From the NCBI RefSeq assembly GCF_033807575.1, contig NC_084711.1:11718001-11782000 (forward strand): a DNA stretch of 64,000 nt, in the 5' to 3' direction. Positions 23,901 through 33,779 of this stretch are shown here, in pieces. Source of the DNA: Cydia pomonella. Lineage: Eukaryota > Arthropoda > Insecta > Lepidoptera > Tortricidae. The stretch's first letter is position 1. Each line of letters begins with the position of its first letter. The position numbers and the translations under genes are program-made. The notes beneath the pieces are model-generated. The model searched no databases. It was not told the DNA's origin and saw only the letters and a list, made by a program, of their open reading frames with translations.

Positions 23901-26229
23901 CGATGAGCCGCAGGACCTCGAGCTCGACGAGTGCGGCTGCTCTGTGGTCGACGATTATCTCGAGGTATTGGTTGCACGTGGCTCTGACACACCCTAACCC
24001 ATAGATTACTTGATTGTACAGTCACCATCAGATATATCGGAGCGGGCGAGGTGCTCAAATATATCTGAACACGCACTCTAGCGCCCTGACAATAGAGGCG
24101 TGTTCAAATATTTGTGAGCACCTTGTGCGCTCCGATATATCTTATAGCGACTGTACAAGATGTATAAAAGCTAAGATTATAAGATAAAATCTTGCCCCGT
24201 AGTTTGACAGCTGTTGGTGTCATAGGATTCTTAATTTTTATACCGGGTGTTTTCTGTAACACGACCAAATAATTAAAAGATAGATTGTACTCCTCAAACG
24301 ATAAAACGTTTGCTTAAAAACTTTTAGAAATTACGAAGTGTAACGATTTTCTCTTTTTCATACAAATTAAACATTTTTTTCAATGTAAGCTATCATTAGT
24401 ATTATTGACGTTGCTTGTCACGCTTTAAACATAACAAAATTCGCAACACACTGCGTCTTAGAATAAATTATAATGAGTAGTGTAAAGGGGTGTCGCCTAG
24501 ATTGTAGTGGAAGATAAACGCAGACATAGATTTCTGATTTTATATTTTTTTTATAAATCAGTTAGATCACAAACATCGACTACTCTTAATGATTGCCACC
24601 TTCGGAATGCTCGCCTGCAGATATTTATTCATCTTACAGGGCGATATTTCTGAATTCAAATACATAATCGTTGCCAGTTACCTAGCAAAAGACTGTGAAG
24701 GTTTCAAACCTACTACAAACGTACGTACTAAAAAACAAAAACACAAGTTATCTTTAAAAGTCGCTGATCAAATGTTGGTCAGTTTGTGGAGTCCAGCCTA
24801 CAGTGTAGTTTATTGATTTTGTTACAGGCTACACCCGGTATAAATCTACCTATATGGAGAGGCCACGCACTCAGTGTGAAATTATCAGCGCCATTTTTAT
24901 TTTTTATCTCTAAACTCCTTACTTTTTCCACTGGTGTGTGAAATTTCATTCATTCATTCATTCCTATTGCCTCTATGTTTCAAGCAACCCGTAAATTGCT
25001 ACGTACATTTTGTACAATCTTAAGCTAATAATAAATATCTTTTTTATGAATGCGCCCTCCCCCTCCGTGGCCGTTCCGTATAGTACCAATCCTCCTTCTG
25101 TGCATAGGTTCGTGCTTCGGCTTTGACAGCCGATGTAGATGGCGCTTTAAAGCTCACTATATTATGCGGTAACTCTGGTTATTGACGTTGGCAATCCAGT
25201 GACGACAAAACATCTATTCTAGCTGTCAAAACATGCGATCGATATTTTGATAAGTACGCATCCCACCGAACGGGTGAAGTAGGCGCGCATTTCACAGTTG
25301 TTCGGTCGCAAGCTGGTCGGCTCCCCGCGGACGCGACCGGCTCCGGACGGACGCCATCGCTTCTGCCATACATAATGTATAGGCACATTAAGAATGCGCT
25401 CGTACATCTTTTACAACCAAGAACTCTTTGCTCCGTGTAAGAATGACGCCGGCAAGGTTTCATTTATACATCTTCCTGGTCCAGGTCAAAACAATAAACT
25501 GAGACTTCTCTACGCGGGTGGGGGCGTCCATTGATTACGTGAGGGGTTTTTGAGGATTTTTTGACCATCACAAATTACATGTAATAATGAGTGCTATGTC
25601 CAGAAAAGTGTTATAATATTGTTGTTAATACGACAAAGGTTATAAAAATGCTCTTGAGATATAGTTATACCTAATACATATATTTAAAAAAGAAATCCGG
25701 CCGACATTTAGGTATTTCGAGACTTGGACAATATGGATAAAAGTCGTTATCACATTTGGCCATTTTAAAAAGGACACAATTTGATATTAAGGCATTCTGG
25801 CACTAAGTTGTTTTGAAATTTAGGACAATAAATACTATGGCATTATGATATTTAGGTGCAATGAAACCAAAGCTAGAAATCTTACTTTAAATTAACCTGA
25901 TTGCCTCAAATTTTTACACAATTTTTTGCCAGAAAATAATGCATGATATTTGCCAAGCCCCACCTCTCCCCTACGTGAGATTGGGCTTGACAGCCTCCCT
26001 TCCTAAAGCCCTCACGTAATTAATGGATAACCCTGTCTAATACTGTTTCAATCACCACCAGTTCAAGCAGCTGATGCTGAAATTCGACCCCGAGGAGGAG
26101 GAGGACGAGGAGTTCACGGTGGGCGGCGCGGCGGCGACGGCGGCGGGCGCGGCCCCGGGCGCCGCCGCCGCGCCCGCGCCCGCCGCGCCGCCGCCGCCCG
26201 CGCCGCCCGCGCCGCCGCCCGCCACCTAG
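5926..26229 (+). CDS. Nipped-B: Nipped-B / NIPBL (Scc2) cohesin loader, C-terminal 17 exons
   Basis: Encodes the HEAT-repeat C-terminal part of the cohesin loader, which opens and loads the cohesin ring and stimulates its ATPase. Exons: 5926-6144, 6551-6733, 7858-8601, 8922-9071, 9374-9529, 11001-11139, 11228-11352, 11754-11988, 14622-14776, 15090-15354, 16019-16209, 17680-17876, 17955-18078, 18195-18341, 20438-20625, 20859-21033, 26062-26229. All junctions are GT-AG and every phase fits, giving about 1186 residues. Diagnostic matches to metazoan NIPBL: RPLFENFVHDLL, NKPEWPATELLLSLLG, VSVRKRVIKILKDIC, VKMIRRVNDEEGI, VVPLMEHPSEVFLA, LKEMGDVSSGMAS, KYPGFIHMKA, DEPLFIIHHIDI and the C-terminal FKQLMLKFDPEEEE. 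Exon 3 adds a Lys/Asp/Ser-rich insertion near 8030-8140. The MAU2-binding N terminus is outside the window. Exons at 6551, 11754, 16019 and 20859 are followed by tandem copies of themselves. The tail after FDPEEEE is short and Ala/Pro-rich compared with vertebrates. Confidence 0.95.
6608..7561 (+). repeat. Exon-derived tandem array A (159 bp x 6) in Nipped-B
   Basis: The last 126 bp of the exon ending at 6733 plus a 33-bp linker form a 159-bp unit, present six times including the original. The linker begins with the exon's own donor (gtgagcac) and ends ccacag, so each copy looks like an exon bounded by AG and GT. Unit length is a multiple of three, so the frame stays open to 7562 with an 11-residue linker peptide. 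Units 3 and 6 share a G at one linker position where the others have A, indicating a three-unit duplication. Only the final copy has an extra substitution (ggtaac). Confidence 0.95.
9591..10519. mobile_element. Non-autonomous element with aaccgacttcaa termini
   Basis: A 12-bp terminal inverted repeat (aaccgacttcaa at 9591-9602, ttgaagtcggtt at 10508-10519) bounds this element in the Nipped-B intron 9530-11000. The interior contains a direct duplication of about 243 bp (copies starting near 9760 and 10005, marked by gatgatgggatcc / gacgatgggatcc) with roughly 10-15% divergence. The termini are common in lepidopteran introns. No transposase is encoded. Confidence 0.7.
10677..10908. repeat. MITE with internal inverted arms
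   Basis: Arms at 10721-10746 and 10792-10816 are near-perfect reverse complements (caatttctttgaccaatgtg and its complement). The outer ends also pair around gtaaaggtac / gtacctttac. A short foldback element in a Nipped-B intron with no coding capacity. Confidence 0.6.
11850..14314 (+). repeat. Exon-derived tandem array B (185 bp x ~13) in Nipped-B
   Basis: The unit consists of the last 139 bp of the exon ending at 11988 plus a 46-bp linker that starts with the exon donor (gtatgtcg) and ends cccggcccag. After the true exon there are 12 complete copies (starts 12035, 12220 and every 185 bp to 14070) and a truncated thirteenth (14255-14314). Complete copies are essentially identical; one has gtc for atc near 13963. 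The terminal truncated copy carries several substitutions. Neither 185 nor 139 is a multiple of three, so neither reading through nor adding one copy preserves the frame. The correct continuation is donor to 14622, phase 1. Confidence 0.95.
14798..14945. repeat. Foldback MITE
   Basis: Inverted arms around ccctagttcacaatcg (about 14812) and cgattgtgaactaggg (about 14918) with further pairing on both sides. It lies in the intron between Nipped-B exons 14622-14776 and 15090-15354. Non-coding. Confidence 0.6.
15446..15899. repeat. MITE with ~50-bp inverted ends
   Basis: The left end (gcaatctagctagtgttaga, about 15453) pairs with the right end (tctaacactagctaaattgc, about 15870), with pairing extending through an atcgatatcg / ccgatatct segment. 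It occupies most of the intron 15355-16018. No open frame of note. Confidence 0.6.
16096..16412 (+). repeat. Exon-derived tandem array C (146 bp, ~2.5 units) in Nipped-B
   Basis: The last 114 bp of the exon ending at 16209 recur at 16242-16355 after a 32-bp linker that starts with the donor gtacac and ends acaccag. They recur again, truncated, at 16369-16412 after a 13-bp linker (gtacactgtccag). The copies carry two shared changes near their start (ctgcacccg for ctgtacctg). The third, most distal copy is shortened and diverged. This is the smallest of the exon-anchored arrays. Confidence 0.9.
16649..16801 (+). pseudogene. LINE reverse-transcriptase C-terminal fragment
   Basis: A short frame ending in a stop reads RALLGLSRFCSASTMFAEAR and continues with a Lys-rich KKMASLLNRIRDNP segment. 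This is the characteristic C-terminal tail of lepidopteran non-LTR reverse transcriptases. No upstream RT domain remains, so it is a dead insertion in a Nipped-B intron. Confidence 0.6.
16852..17154. repeat. Pair of related GC-rich MITEs
   Basis: The right copy (17009-17154) has ends taactaataggcggg / cccgcctattagtta. The left copy (about 16852-17003) folds on itself through accggccagtgtagacgtgc and its reverse complement. Both contain the same core, also present as a fragment at 41222-41306. Non-autonomous. Confidence 0.65.
18690..18985 (+). pseudogene. CR1/Jockey-like LINE 3' fragment
   Basis: A broken frame includes RFQRNFLPWTPQLWNELPAE, the conserved tail of arthropod CR1/Jockey-like RT proteins (pattern FxPRTxxLWNxLP). 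It is followed by a 3' untranslated segment ending ccatcaggcgggcttgttt and an A-rich tail. It is 5' truncated, as usual for LINE insertions, and lies in the Nipped-B intron 18342-20437. Confidence 0.7.
19085..19260 (+). repeat. tRNA-derived SINE-like repeat
   Basis: A pol III B-box-like motif (ggttcgaatcc near 19131) lies in a sequence of the form found in lepidopteran SINEs, followed by an AT-rich body. No tRNA cloverleaf can be formed, so this is not a functional tRNA gene. Confidence 0.5.
19998..20331. repeat. MITE with cgggtgtttcctgtaac termini
   Basis: A perfect 17-bp inverted repeat (cgggtgtttcctgtaac at 19998-20014, its complement at 20315-20331) bounds a 334-bp non-coding element. 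A second member with a slightly different end is at 24242-24839. Confidence 0.75.
20859..23995 (+). repeat. Exon-derived tandem array D (171/180 bp x 18) in Nipped-B
   Basis: The exon 20859-21033 is followed by 17 further units starting at 21034, 21214, 21385 and then at regular spacing to 23788. Each unit has a linker opening with the donor gtatgcgc and running to ggccggagag, then most of the exon. Units 1 and 7 are 180 bp and retain the 9-bp ctcgacgag present in the real exon; the others are 171 bp. The last unit is clearly diverged (ggtattgg donor, several substitutions). All unit lengths are multiples of three, so the frame is open across the array. The correct continuation is the donor at an exon copy to 26062. 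Confidence 0.95.
24016..24157. repeat. Palindromic MITE (tgtacagtcaccatcag family)
   Basis: About 142 bp folding on itself: the left arm contains cagatatatcggagcg, the right arm cgctccgatatatct. A second member is at 50789-50927 in VPS35L. Located in the Nipped-B intron just after array D. Confidence 0.75.
24242..24839. repeat. Larger member of the accgggtgt... MITE family, with inserted repeat
   Basis: Ends accgggtgttttctgtaac (24242-24260) and gttacaggctacacccggt (24821-24839) pair with two mismatches. The central part (about 24483-24720) is another dispersed repeat, recognisable again around 51965-52500 in the VPS35L gene. No coding capacity. Confidence 0.65.
25521..26034. repeat. Dispersed element with gattacgtgaggg-type ends
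   Basis: The left end (cgtccattgattacgtgagg) pairs with the right end (ccctcacgtaattaatggat). It lies in the last Nipped-B intron and ends 27 bp before the final exon. A related end piece appears near 42115-42170. Confidence 0.55.
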
Positions 26230-26528
26230 CGCGCCCAGCCCGGCCCGGCGGCGCGCCAGTGATCAGTGCAGTGCAGTGCAGTGCCCGTGCCCGAGGACTT
26301 TACACATAGAGACGATTAGACTCGCGCGGCCCCGCCGGGGGGACCCGAGAGATTGATTAATTTATTGCGCTCGGGTGTGCGGCCCCGAGCGTGAGGCGGC
26401 GCGGCCGCCGGCGCGTGTACAGAGCCCCTTCGGCGCCGGCGCCGCGCCCGCCCCGCCGCCCGCCCCGGCGCGCCCGGCGATCTTAATTCTTTGCGTAAGT
26501 TATATCTGAGAAACTCGATTTTGTTTAT

Positions 26529-26534
26529 ATTAAA
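26529..26534 (+). terminator. Probable Nipped-B poly(A) signal (ATTAAA)
   Basis: ATTAAA lies 300 bp after the stop codon at 26227, at the end of a GC-rich then AT-rich 3' untranslated region and before a TG-rich stretch (cttgtgtgtag). It is the only convincing signal before the convergent gene. Confidence 0.5.
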
Positions 26535-26877
26535 GTCTTGTGTGTAGATAATTTTTATGAAGAATATAAAGTATATGTACCTACCCGGACTTGAGTTTCT
26601 TGACCGTAGTCTTAACTGTTGTTCCACTTGATTCGATATTATTTATCTGTAGACGGCGGCGAATTCAAATATTCAAGATCGAGGGTCAATTTTAAATGTA
26701 TCCTCCGATCCGTTTTATCTCGAAACACATATGGCATACATTTTAAAACTCGAGTCCATGTAACGAGTGATGTTGACGCGGAGGACGCTGCAATAACTGC
26801 ATTTCTTATGATTAAGAAGACATTAAAGTTACAAGGCTAGATTTTTACAAATATTATTTTTTATATTTACAACCCTG

Positions 26878-26883
26878 TTTATT
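26878..26883 (-). terminator. Probable poly(A) signal of the 126-aa gene (AATAAA)
   Basis: AATAAA on the - strand, about 120 bp beyond the stop codon at 27003-27005. The two convergent genes would end within about 350 bp of each other. Confidence 0.45.
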
Positions 26884-27002
26884 ATTCAAAAATTTTATAG
26901 CAAAACGCTTACAAATATCACACTTGAGAGTAAATAAACGTAAAATATGATAAATGTCGTATATAAATTTCACGAACGACACATAAACTTGAAAGGGGAC
27001 TC

Positions 27003-28951
27003 CTAGCAGGAAATCTTGTTGGCCCTCTCCTCGGAGACGGCGAACTTGTTGCAGAGGAAGAAGATGAGGTTTTCCTTGGTGGGCTTGACCTTGCCCTCCG
27101 CCACGAGCCGCTTCAGGTTGCGCAGGCGCTGCTTATGCGGGTACTCGCCGTCTGGTTTTGTACCCTGGTAAAAACAATAACATTCACTTGAATGAAGAAA
27201 ATGTTCTTGACAAATAGGACAACAGAAGAACATATGCGAAACATCATCTAATTTAAATCTATTCTAAGTTTTACTCGGGGCTCGTCTTCGCTGGTTATCA
27301 CATTGGCGCCGCTTTCGAATGCGTGTAAGATAGACTGCGCTACAGACAAGCATGGCACGGTCTGGCTCCGACTCTAGTAAGACGCGTCCCGAATAAATAC
27401 ATCCCTTTAATGTGTATTATACATTCATTTATCAATTTGGACGAGAAAAAATTATAAAAGATAAATTAGTTCCTTTTTTTTGGCCAAGAAACGTATTTGC
27501 TAGCGACGATCAAAGATTAATTAATAGGTGGTCTTTAAATTTTGTTTTCGTTGATGTAGCGCTATTCTTGACTTCATCGCAGGTCAATCTAGCACGCTTG
27601 TTAGTTGTTTATCAATCTTTCACATTCTTGTGTCGTCAAGCCAACATTAAACCATTTGAAGATCTAAGGAGTCTAAGGCATCGCAAATTGACCTTTAAAG
27701 TGCTATTCTAAGGAACGTTAAAAAATTATAAAGGTATCAACTTGAAAGTTGAAACTACATATAACATTACACTTCGTCTAAAGTACCGTCAACTTTTATC
27801 CCTATTCACCGCAGTTGACGGTACCTTTTATTGAACTGGCTACGAATTGAGAGTCCGTAGGTCAATGTCATAAAACATACATAATATAGGCAGTGGTAAT
27901 AATGCTCTTTCCGGATGCGGCGACTGTGTGCCAGCAAGACGCTGCTAAGTAAATAGTAGTTTATGTGACTGCTACATAATAAAAGGCATTAAAATACACG
28001 AGTGTGGGTTTATGAAACGAACGATGTGAGTTACTTAAAAAGATCACACGAGTGTTTTAATGCCTAATTATGTACAATTACATACACTATTTTATCTACA
28101 CACATATTATAAACTGTCTATGATATATTCACTAACCCAAATTATAACCAACGTTGAGCATCTTTGCTCTCTTGGCGGAACTCGCGGATATGTGGTGGCG
28201 TCACCGAAATATTTTTATCGCTCATTTTACACGCACCTTTTCCAATTGTTACTTTAAAAACTACAAAACATATTAATTTTATACTTAAAACTAATTAAAA
28301 GATAACTGTACGTCAAATGGCGATAAATGAAAACTTTTTAAACTTTTTTTCACGCATGTCACGCATTCGTAGTTTTTTTCTATTCACAGACAAACTAGAG
28401 TCGAGGGCTTATTTCCGTATCGTTCGATATAAACTAACATGCAAGATAGTTATGTCAAAATTATAGCAATTGACATTTCATTTCGAACAAAAAGGCATCT
28501 CGACTGATATTAGAATAGAGGTCAAATCGAATTGCTTTTTTTTCGAGATGTTCCAAATTTGAATGTATAACCACATCGATTTTGATGTAGTTATGAAGCA
28601 ATTACAACATCATCTCATCACAGATAAGAAATTTGTTGTAACAAAATAGTTTATCGTAATGTTGGCCATTATTTACAGATTTTGGATGCATCATAGAGGG
28701 TTTATGATATGTGTGTAGATAAACAAACATACCTCATCGGCGTTCGGTGAGTAGTCCGGTGGCGGAATGCCGATGATGGAGCTGTCCCACATGACGGGGT
28801 GCCACGGGCGGCGCACCGGCCGCGGCGGCGGCGCGGCGGCCACCGGCGGCCGCAGCGGCAGCGACTTCACGTCCACATACTGCTCTTCCTCGAACTCCTC
28901 CTCCTGCGCCCCCTCGATCGCCGGAACCTCCTCACTGCCTTTGCGGCTCAT
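27003..28951 (-). CDS. Unrecognised 126-residue protein, two coding exons
   Basis: Coding exons are 28951-28733 (ATG to a gtatgt donor) and 27164-27003 (acceptor tttttaccag to TAG), joined in phase 0. The first exon gives an acidic start with EEEFEEEQYVDVKSL, then a Pro/Ala/Arg-rich linker and PVMWDSSIIGIPPPDYSPN. The second gives a compact, well-formed segment containing PHKQRLRNLKRLVAEGKV, ENLIFFLCNKFAVSEERANK and a terminal Ser-Cys. There is no signal peptide or membrane segment, so it is probably intracellular. The clean splice, shared frame and ordinary codon use support a real gene. I do not recognise the family and propose no function. A 5' untranslated intron is possible (tgtccacag just upstream of the ATG). 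Confidence 0.75.
27974..28073. repeat. Short palindromic MITE
   Basis: Left arm aggcattaaaatacacgagt pairs with right arm acacgagtgttttaatgcct. It lies in the single intron of the 126-residue gene. Confidence 0.65.
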
Positions 28952-31137
28952 AGTGGTGCTGTGGACACATCAGCATTAATTAACTAACCAATTATTACAG
29001 TTCATGTTTTATGTATAAAGAACTTTACTCCAGATAGACAGAGAAATTTACTGTCCGGTGGTTTTCCTAAGCTTTTTAACTACAGTGTGCTCTTTTTTTT
29101 TAAGAATTGTAATACCATTTTACCTAAAATTGTTGACCCATGGAAAACTTTGTCATCTGATTAGCCAATACGTAATGGGCTGTTCTTTACTGGCCGAGGT
29201 ATATACTATTTTTCTGCTCAACGGAGCCGAAAAGCGGCAACTTCGTTTAGTGCTGCGGGTGGAAATGTCGCTTTCCGGCTCGAGGGCAGAAATAATACTT
29301 GTTTAAGTGCTATCACTTTATTTCATTAAATCCTTGATATATAAATAAAATATAAATATTTTTATTATTATTAATAGACTAGTTGTAGCTACGTCTAATG
29401 TTATATCAAAATGAAAAGCTCAGATCACAAAAAAGGGGGGTGGTGGGGAAAATACACTGTAACCATCTGATTTTCTGTGCCATTGAAAATTACGCGACGT
29501 GATGACCATGACGACCATGATCTAATACTTGACTAAGAACTGAAATGTAGTAGCCAAACTGTCTTCAGCAACATTTAGGTTAACCTACTTTCAGCAAAGT
29601 AAACAAAAAGTGTTAGTCGTTGTTGCATGCCTACATTGAATGAGATCAAGGCAAACAACAAAGATATTTGTCAAGATTCACTGAAATAACAGAAAATGTT
29701 ATTCGAACGTTATGAAGCTGTAATAAGAACTGCGCATTTAGGCACTGTTTTTTTTTTACATATATTACTTGGCAACATATCAAAAGCATTTTTATGAGAC
29801 GATTGCAATAGGTACATCGTTATACATAGGTTACATGAAGTAGCTTTAGGTAGGTAGTAGATCTATTTTTTCACGGTATTAATTATTGATTACGATGACC
29901 GAGACATTAATAGAGCCTATATACTGGGGTGTAACTCTCTAAGAGTTGTTATTTATTTGTCATGCATGTTCTAGGTAAACAGTTTTTTAGCATAATCTCT
30001 CTCTCTAAGATCTGTAGTATTTATTACTTTGTTAATTGATAATTTACCACTTACTTTAATGACGTTCAGAATCACAATCCTCGGTTATCACAAAGCAAAA
30101 CGTCCGCCGCTCAAAACATGCGCTGCCCAATACCAATTTTATTATTGGCTTTCAATCTCAAGCAGTTTTATTTATATTCGCAGAACAGTGTGCCGGCGCA
30201 CGGACGGATCACGACTGAAATTAATTACTTTCTCCCCAGTGGGTTTGCGATCGGGCAAAACAGTTCCTTCATGACGATAACTTGGACAATTCCCAGTAAA
30301 ATAGGAACATTAAAACCATTATTGACATCTGGGACGCTGACCGAAATCCGTGCCAACAATTCAAGATACAATGACGCCTGGTAGTTTCCATTTGGATCAT
30401 GCCTACACGTAATAGCTATATGAATGAACGTGATTGCTACGGGAATAGCCTAATAATACCGTTAAATTGATTAGGTACTTAATGTTCTATTTATTTATGT
30501 TGCAACTGTTCCTTTGGCATTGACATATATCTGACTTTAAGAGAACATATTATTTATATTAGCCATAAACCAGGATCGTAAACCTTTCATCCACAATTGC
30601 ATGATCATAGCAAGTGTAAAAAAGTTTAACAGATTGAACCTTTAAACAAAGTTTATAAAAATATATCTACAAGTATTGTGTCTATAACTATTGGCACTCA
30701 TAATAAGAAATAAAACCACTGTAAATATAACAATAACATAGTCATTTTATTTCGAAAACATCTAAAACTAGTTAACAATAACAATCCATGAATATAAAAA
30801 TATGTATCTACTCAACATGTTTTTGCATATTAATTAACAATCGAGTAAACATATATCATTAGTACTGAACATGAAAATTACCTAAACCGACAATAATTGT
30901 ACGTTGATATTAGAACACATTTAACAATACTTTCTATTTTTATTTCTTGCTGGTTTTGTTTTTATTTGAAATTTCACGCCTGATTTGCTGCGTCGACAAG
31001 CATGGCAAACAGTGAAATCTTAGTTTGATTACGCAACAAGTGCCTGTTACCTTCTGTTTAGGCTTTATCAAAAACGGTGTTGACAACGGACACGCTCTAC
31101 TAACACTGTATTAGCAAATAATTTCAGCCTTAATCTC
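28952..31137. other. Intergenic, no recognised feature
   Basis: About 2.2 kb of AT-rich sequence between two - strand genes. It should contain the promoter of the 126-residue gene and the 3' untranslated region of the secreted-protein gene (several AATAAA on the - strand near 30940-30965). I see no coding exon, long inverted repeat or tandem repeat. Confidence 0.4.
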
Positions 31138-33362
31138 CTATGCGCCTGCGACAATTTCATCGAACGAAGCTTCATGCTCCGATCTCGCTAGCATGAATTC
31201 AGGCAAGGTGACACCTAAAGCCGCACTGTAACGAGGCATAGTTTCCGCCCAATATGCTGCTTTCGAATCAGCGCCTGCGAACTCTTCAGGCCCCAATTCA
31301 GTATCGTCGGCGATTTCGGCTCGAGCTTCGGCCTCAGCGTCCACGCTCCTTCTCAGCCGGCGCGCAGCGGATGGCTGCTGCGCTGCCGCGGCCGCCGCAG
31401 GCACGGCGCTGGCGACTGCCGCGACCGGGCTGGTAGCGGCTGCGGTCGGTGTGGCTTGGCTTGCTTTTTTTTCGTTTTAGTTTTTTTTCCATACCCAGTA
31501 TTAGCCACTACATATGCGGCAGATTTCTGTGCAGGAGTTGCGTTGGCAGATACAACTTTACTCTCAGCGCCTTCGCTTGTAGTTACAGCAACCGGAGGTA
31601 CGGGGGGTTGTGATTGAAATTCTTTGAGTTCCTGATATGCTAGATGACTCCTTTTTGGTGCCGATTCAGATACGAACATGCACTCTTCATTTTTCAACCC
31701 GTTCTTATCGACGCATTGGAAGCAGGTCATTCCATTTTTATTAACTTGTTTACAGGACGATCTATCCTTTTTCTTGAATTCAGCTAATACGTGTTCAACG
31801 TCTTTTTTGGGCTCGTTATCAGTGTAGAACTCGGGCAAAGCTTGCTTGTAGTTATAAGGTTTCACTAGTGGGTCAGCTTTTTCTTCGGAGCTTTCGTCAC
31901 TTGCAGCGCGTAGTTTTTCGCTCGGTGTGGGTTGAGAACTGTGTACATAATACGCTTTATATTTCTCTTTTGAATCGTTCTCTTCACTTTCTTCCTTTGG
32001 TGCTTTTAATTTTGTGTATTCCTCGGAGGGCTTATCATCCTCTTTCGTTTCTTCGTATTTTGCTGATTTCCTAGGTGCCTCTTCTTTTTGACCCTCTGGC
32101 TCGTCGGGTTCGTCATTACTGTCGAACTTTTTTTCCTTGGAGTAAGCATATTTATTATTTTTTGGCTCCGCAACATAGGAGCAGGATTCGTAGTTTCCTC
32201 CAGTTTTTGGATCCTTGCACACATTGCATGTCATTCCATCTCTGTTGACTTGTTTGCAATTTCCAGGGTTTTGTTTTATCTCAGCTGCTTGTTTTTCTGA
32301 CAATTCCTTGATGCGTTCGTATTCCTTGTGGTCGTAGCCAGAATCGTAACCTCCATAAGGGTATTCGTAATCCTTGTTGGGGTCCTTTTCTTCTTTGTAC
32401 GCACTGCTGTAGGGTCCACTGTCGAACGCTTTCGGTCTGGAAATGTACTCAGATTTATAGTTATAGGGGTCATCTTCTTCATCGTCGTCTGCGCGTTTTC
32501 TTAAGTTTTGCCTTCTGTGTTCTCCCGCGTATCGCCGCAAGCGGGGCGGTCCTGCAATATAACCATTGGGCTTATAGTTTTGTTCGGCTTCGGGGTTTTC
32601 TAACAGTTCTTCCTTGCGGTATTTAAGCGGGTGAGCTACTTCTAAATTTGTTACGGCGGGTTTAAAATATGCTGCTACTGTAGGATTCTGTTTTAAAGCA
32701 GCTAGGATGGCTCCTTGTTCGTCTTCCTCGGGCTTGTACACTTTGTAGTCGGCATCGTGTATCTGTCTAATGTCGTATTGTGCTAAGGCCGGTTGGCGGT
32801 AGGCCGCCGAGTGCTGCTGCACCGGGGCCTGCGGTGCCGGCTGCGCCACGAGCGGCGCCGGTTTCGGTGGAGGAAGGAAACTTTGACTAGCAATCGGATT
32901 GAAACCGAAATTTTCAGCAGCGAAAGTCCTATCTTGAGGAGCTACCCGTCTTTGCAAGGAGTCGAGAGAACTACTGACGACAGAGTCAAACAAGTGGGGG
33001 TACTGGCTCGTGTCTAGTTTAAGCAAAGCTGCGGCAACAGGATTTGAAGCGAGGCCTGAAAAAACCATATCGTTAAAGATTTGGTTGTTAATTTGCAAGC
33101 CATCATATCTAATTGTTAAAAATTACTTAAAAGTAATAAAATGCGGCTTACTAACCAGAGTTGTCGCTGGCGAAAATCGGAGAAAAATCCAAAGGCTGAA
33201 CGAACCCTTTTTCGTTATCTTCGCTGGCGAGCACTGCTTGACATATCGTCCAAATCAACAACTGCAAATAAAATTAATGGAAAATGAAGTCACTAAACTT
33301 AGATATTTACTTGTCGTCAAAAAAGATAGAACGATTCATACCAGACATCCGAGTCTAGACAT
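31138..33362 (-). CDS. Secreted Lys/Glu/Tyr-rich protein with two Cys modules (one frameshift)
   Basis: Exons: 33362-33342, 33261-33156 and 33055-31138, with GT-AG junctions in phases 0 and 1. The first two exons encode a clear signal peptide (MSRLGCLLLIWTICQAVLA, cleavage before SED). The mature protein is long and hydrophilic, with a RRQNLRKRADDD basic site and two related Cys modules, CKQVNRDGMTCNVCKD... and CKQVNKNGMTCFQCVD..., each ending in a further Cys. Composition and modules suggest an extracellular or cuticle-associated insect protein; I cannot name the family. The frame breaks at an A8 run (- strand of 31465-31472): one missing base separates the upstream part from a well-formed tail containing RRLRRSVDAEAEARAEI and ending at 31138. 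This looks like a homopolymer error or a recent mutation. Confidence 0.8.
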
Positions 33363-33482
33363 TTTAGAGATGGGTTAAAACCCAAGTGAGAACCCTACAC
33401 GTCCACTACTCCTCGCTAGTTCGAGCTGCTTTTCTGGTTCTGCTTGGAATGAAAGTAACGCGCCAATATTACAAAGACAAGG

Positions 33483-33489
33483 TTTTATA
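33483..33489 (-). promoter_or_regulatory. TATA box of the secreted-protein gene
   Basis: TATAAAA on the - strand, followed about 30 nt downstream by an initiator-like ttcattcc near 33450. This gives a short leader of about 90 nt before the ATG at 33362. The spacing is standard for insect cuticle and secretory genes. Confidence 0.6.
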
Positions 33490-33779
33490 GGCGTGAATAT
33501 TGCGCAGGTGAAAGATCGGTGCAACCGAGAGCGCGCGCTCGAGCGTGTCTCGGCACAATGTCCGCTTACTCCATCCGCGGGTCATGACCTGCCGATGGGG
33601 CGCCGGGGTGCACGCCCTCCCAGATAATCACGGGGGTCCTTTTTACTGAGCTTTTCGTAAACGTTTTGCTCTCAAGATGCTCGGAGCGTTCTCCTATATG
33701 CGGCTTTAAATGGGATGCACGTAAAACTACCTAAGATACGAGTTATGCAATACAGAGAAAAAACATGATTAAGATCTGG

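Noticed and set aside
20784..24076. Overlapping reading frames of about 990-1070 codons on both strands
   Set aside because: They exist only because the 171/180-bp unit is a multiple of three and has no stop in several frames; only the frame matching the NIPBL exon is meaningful.
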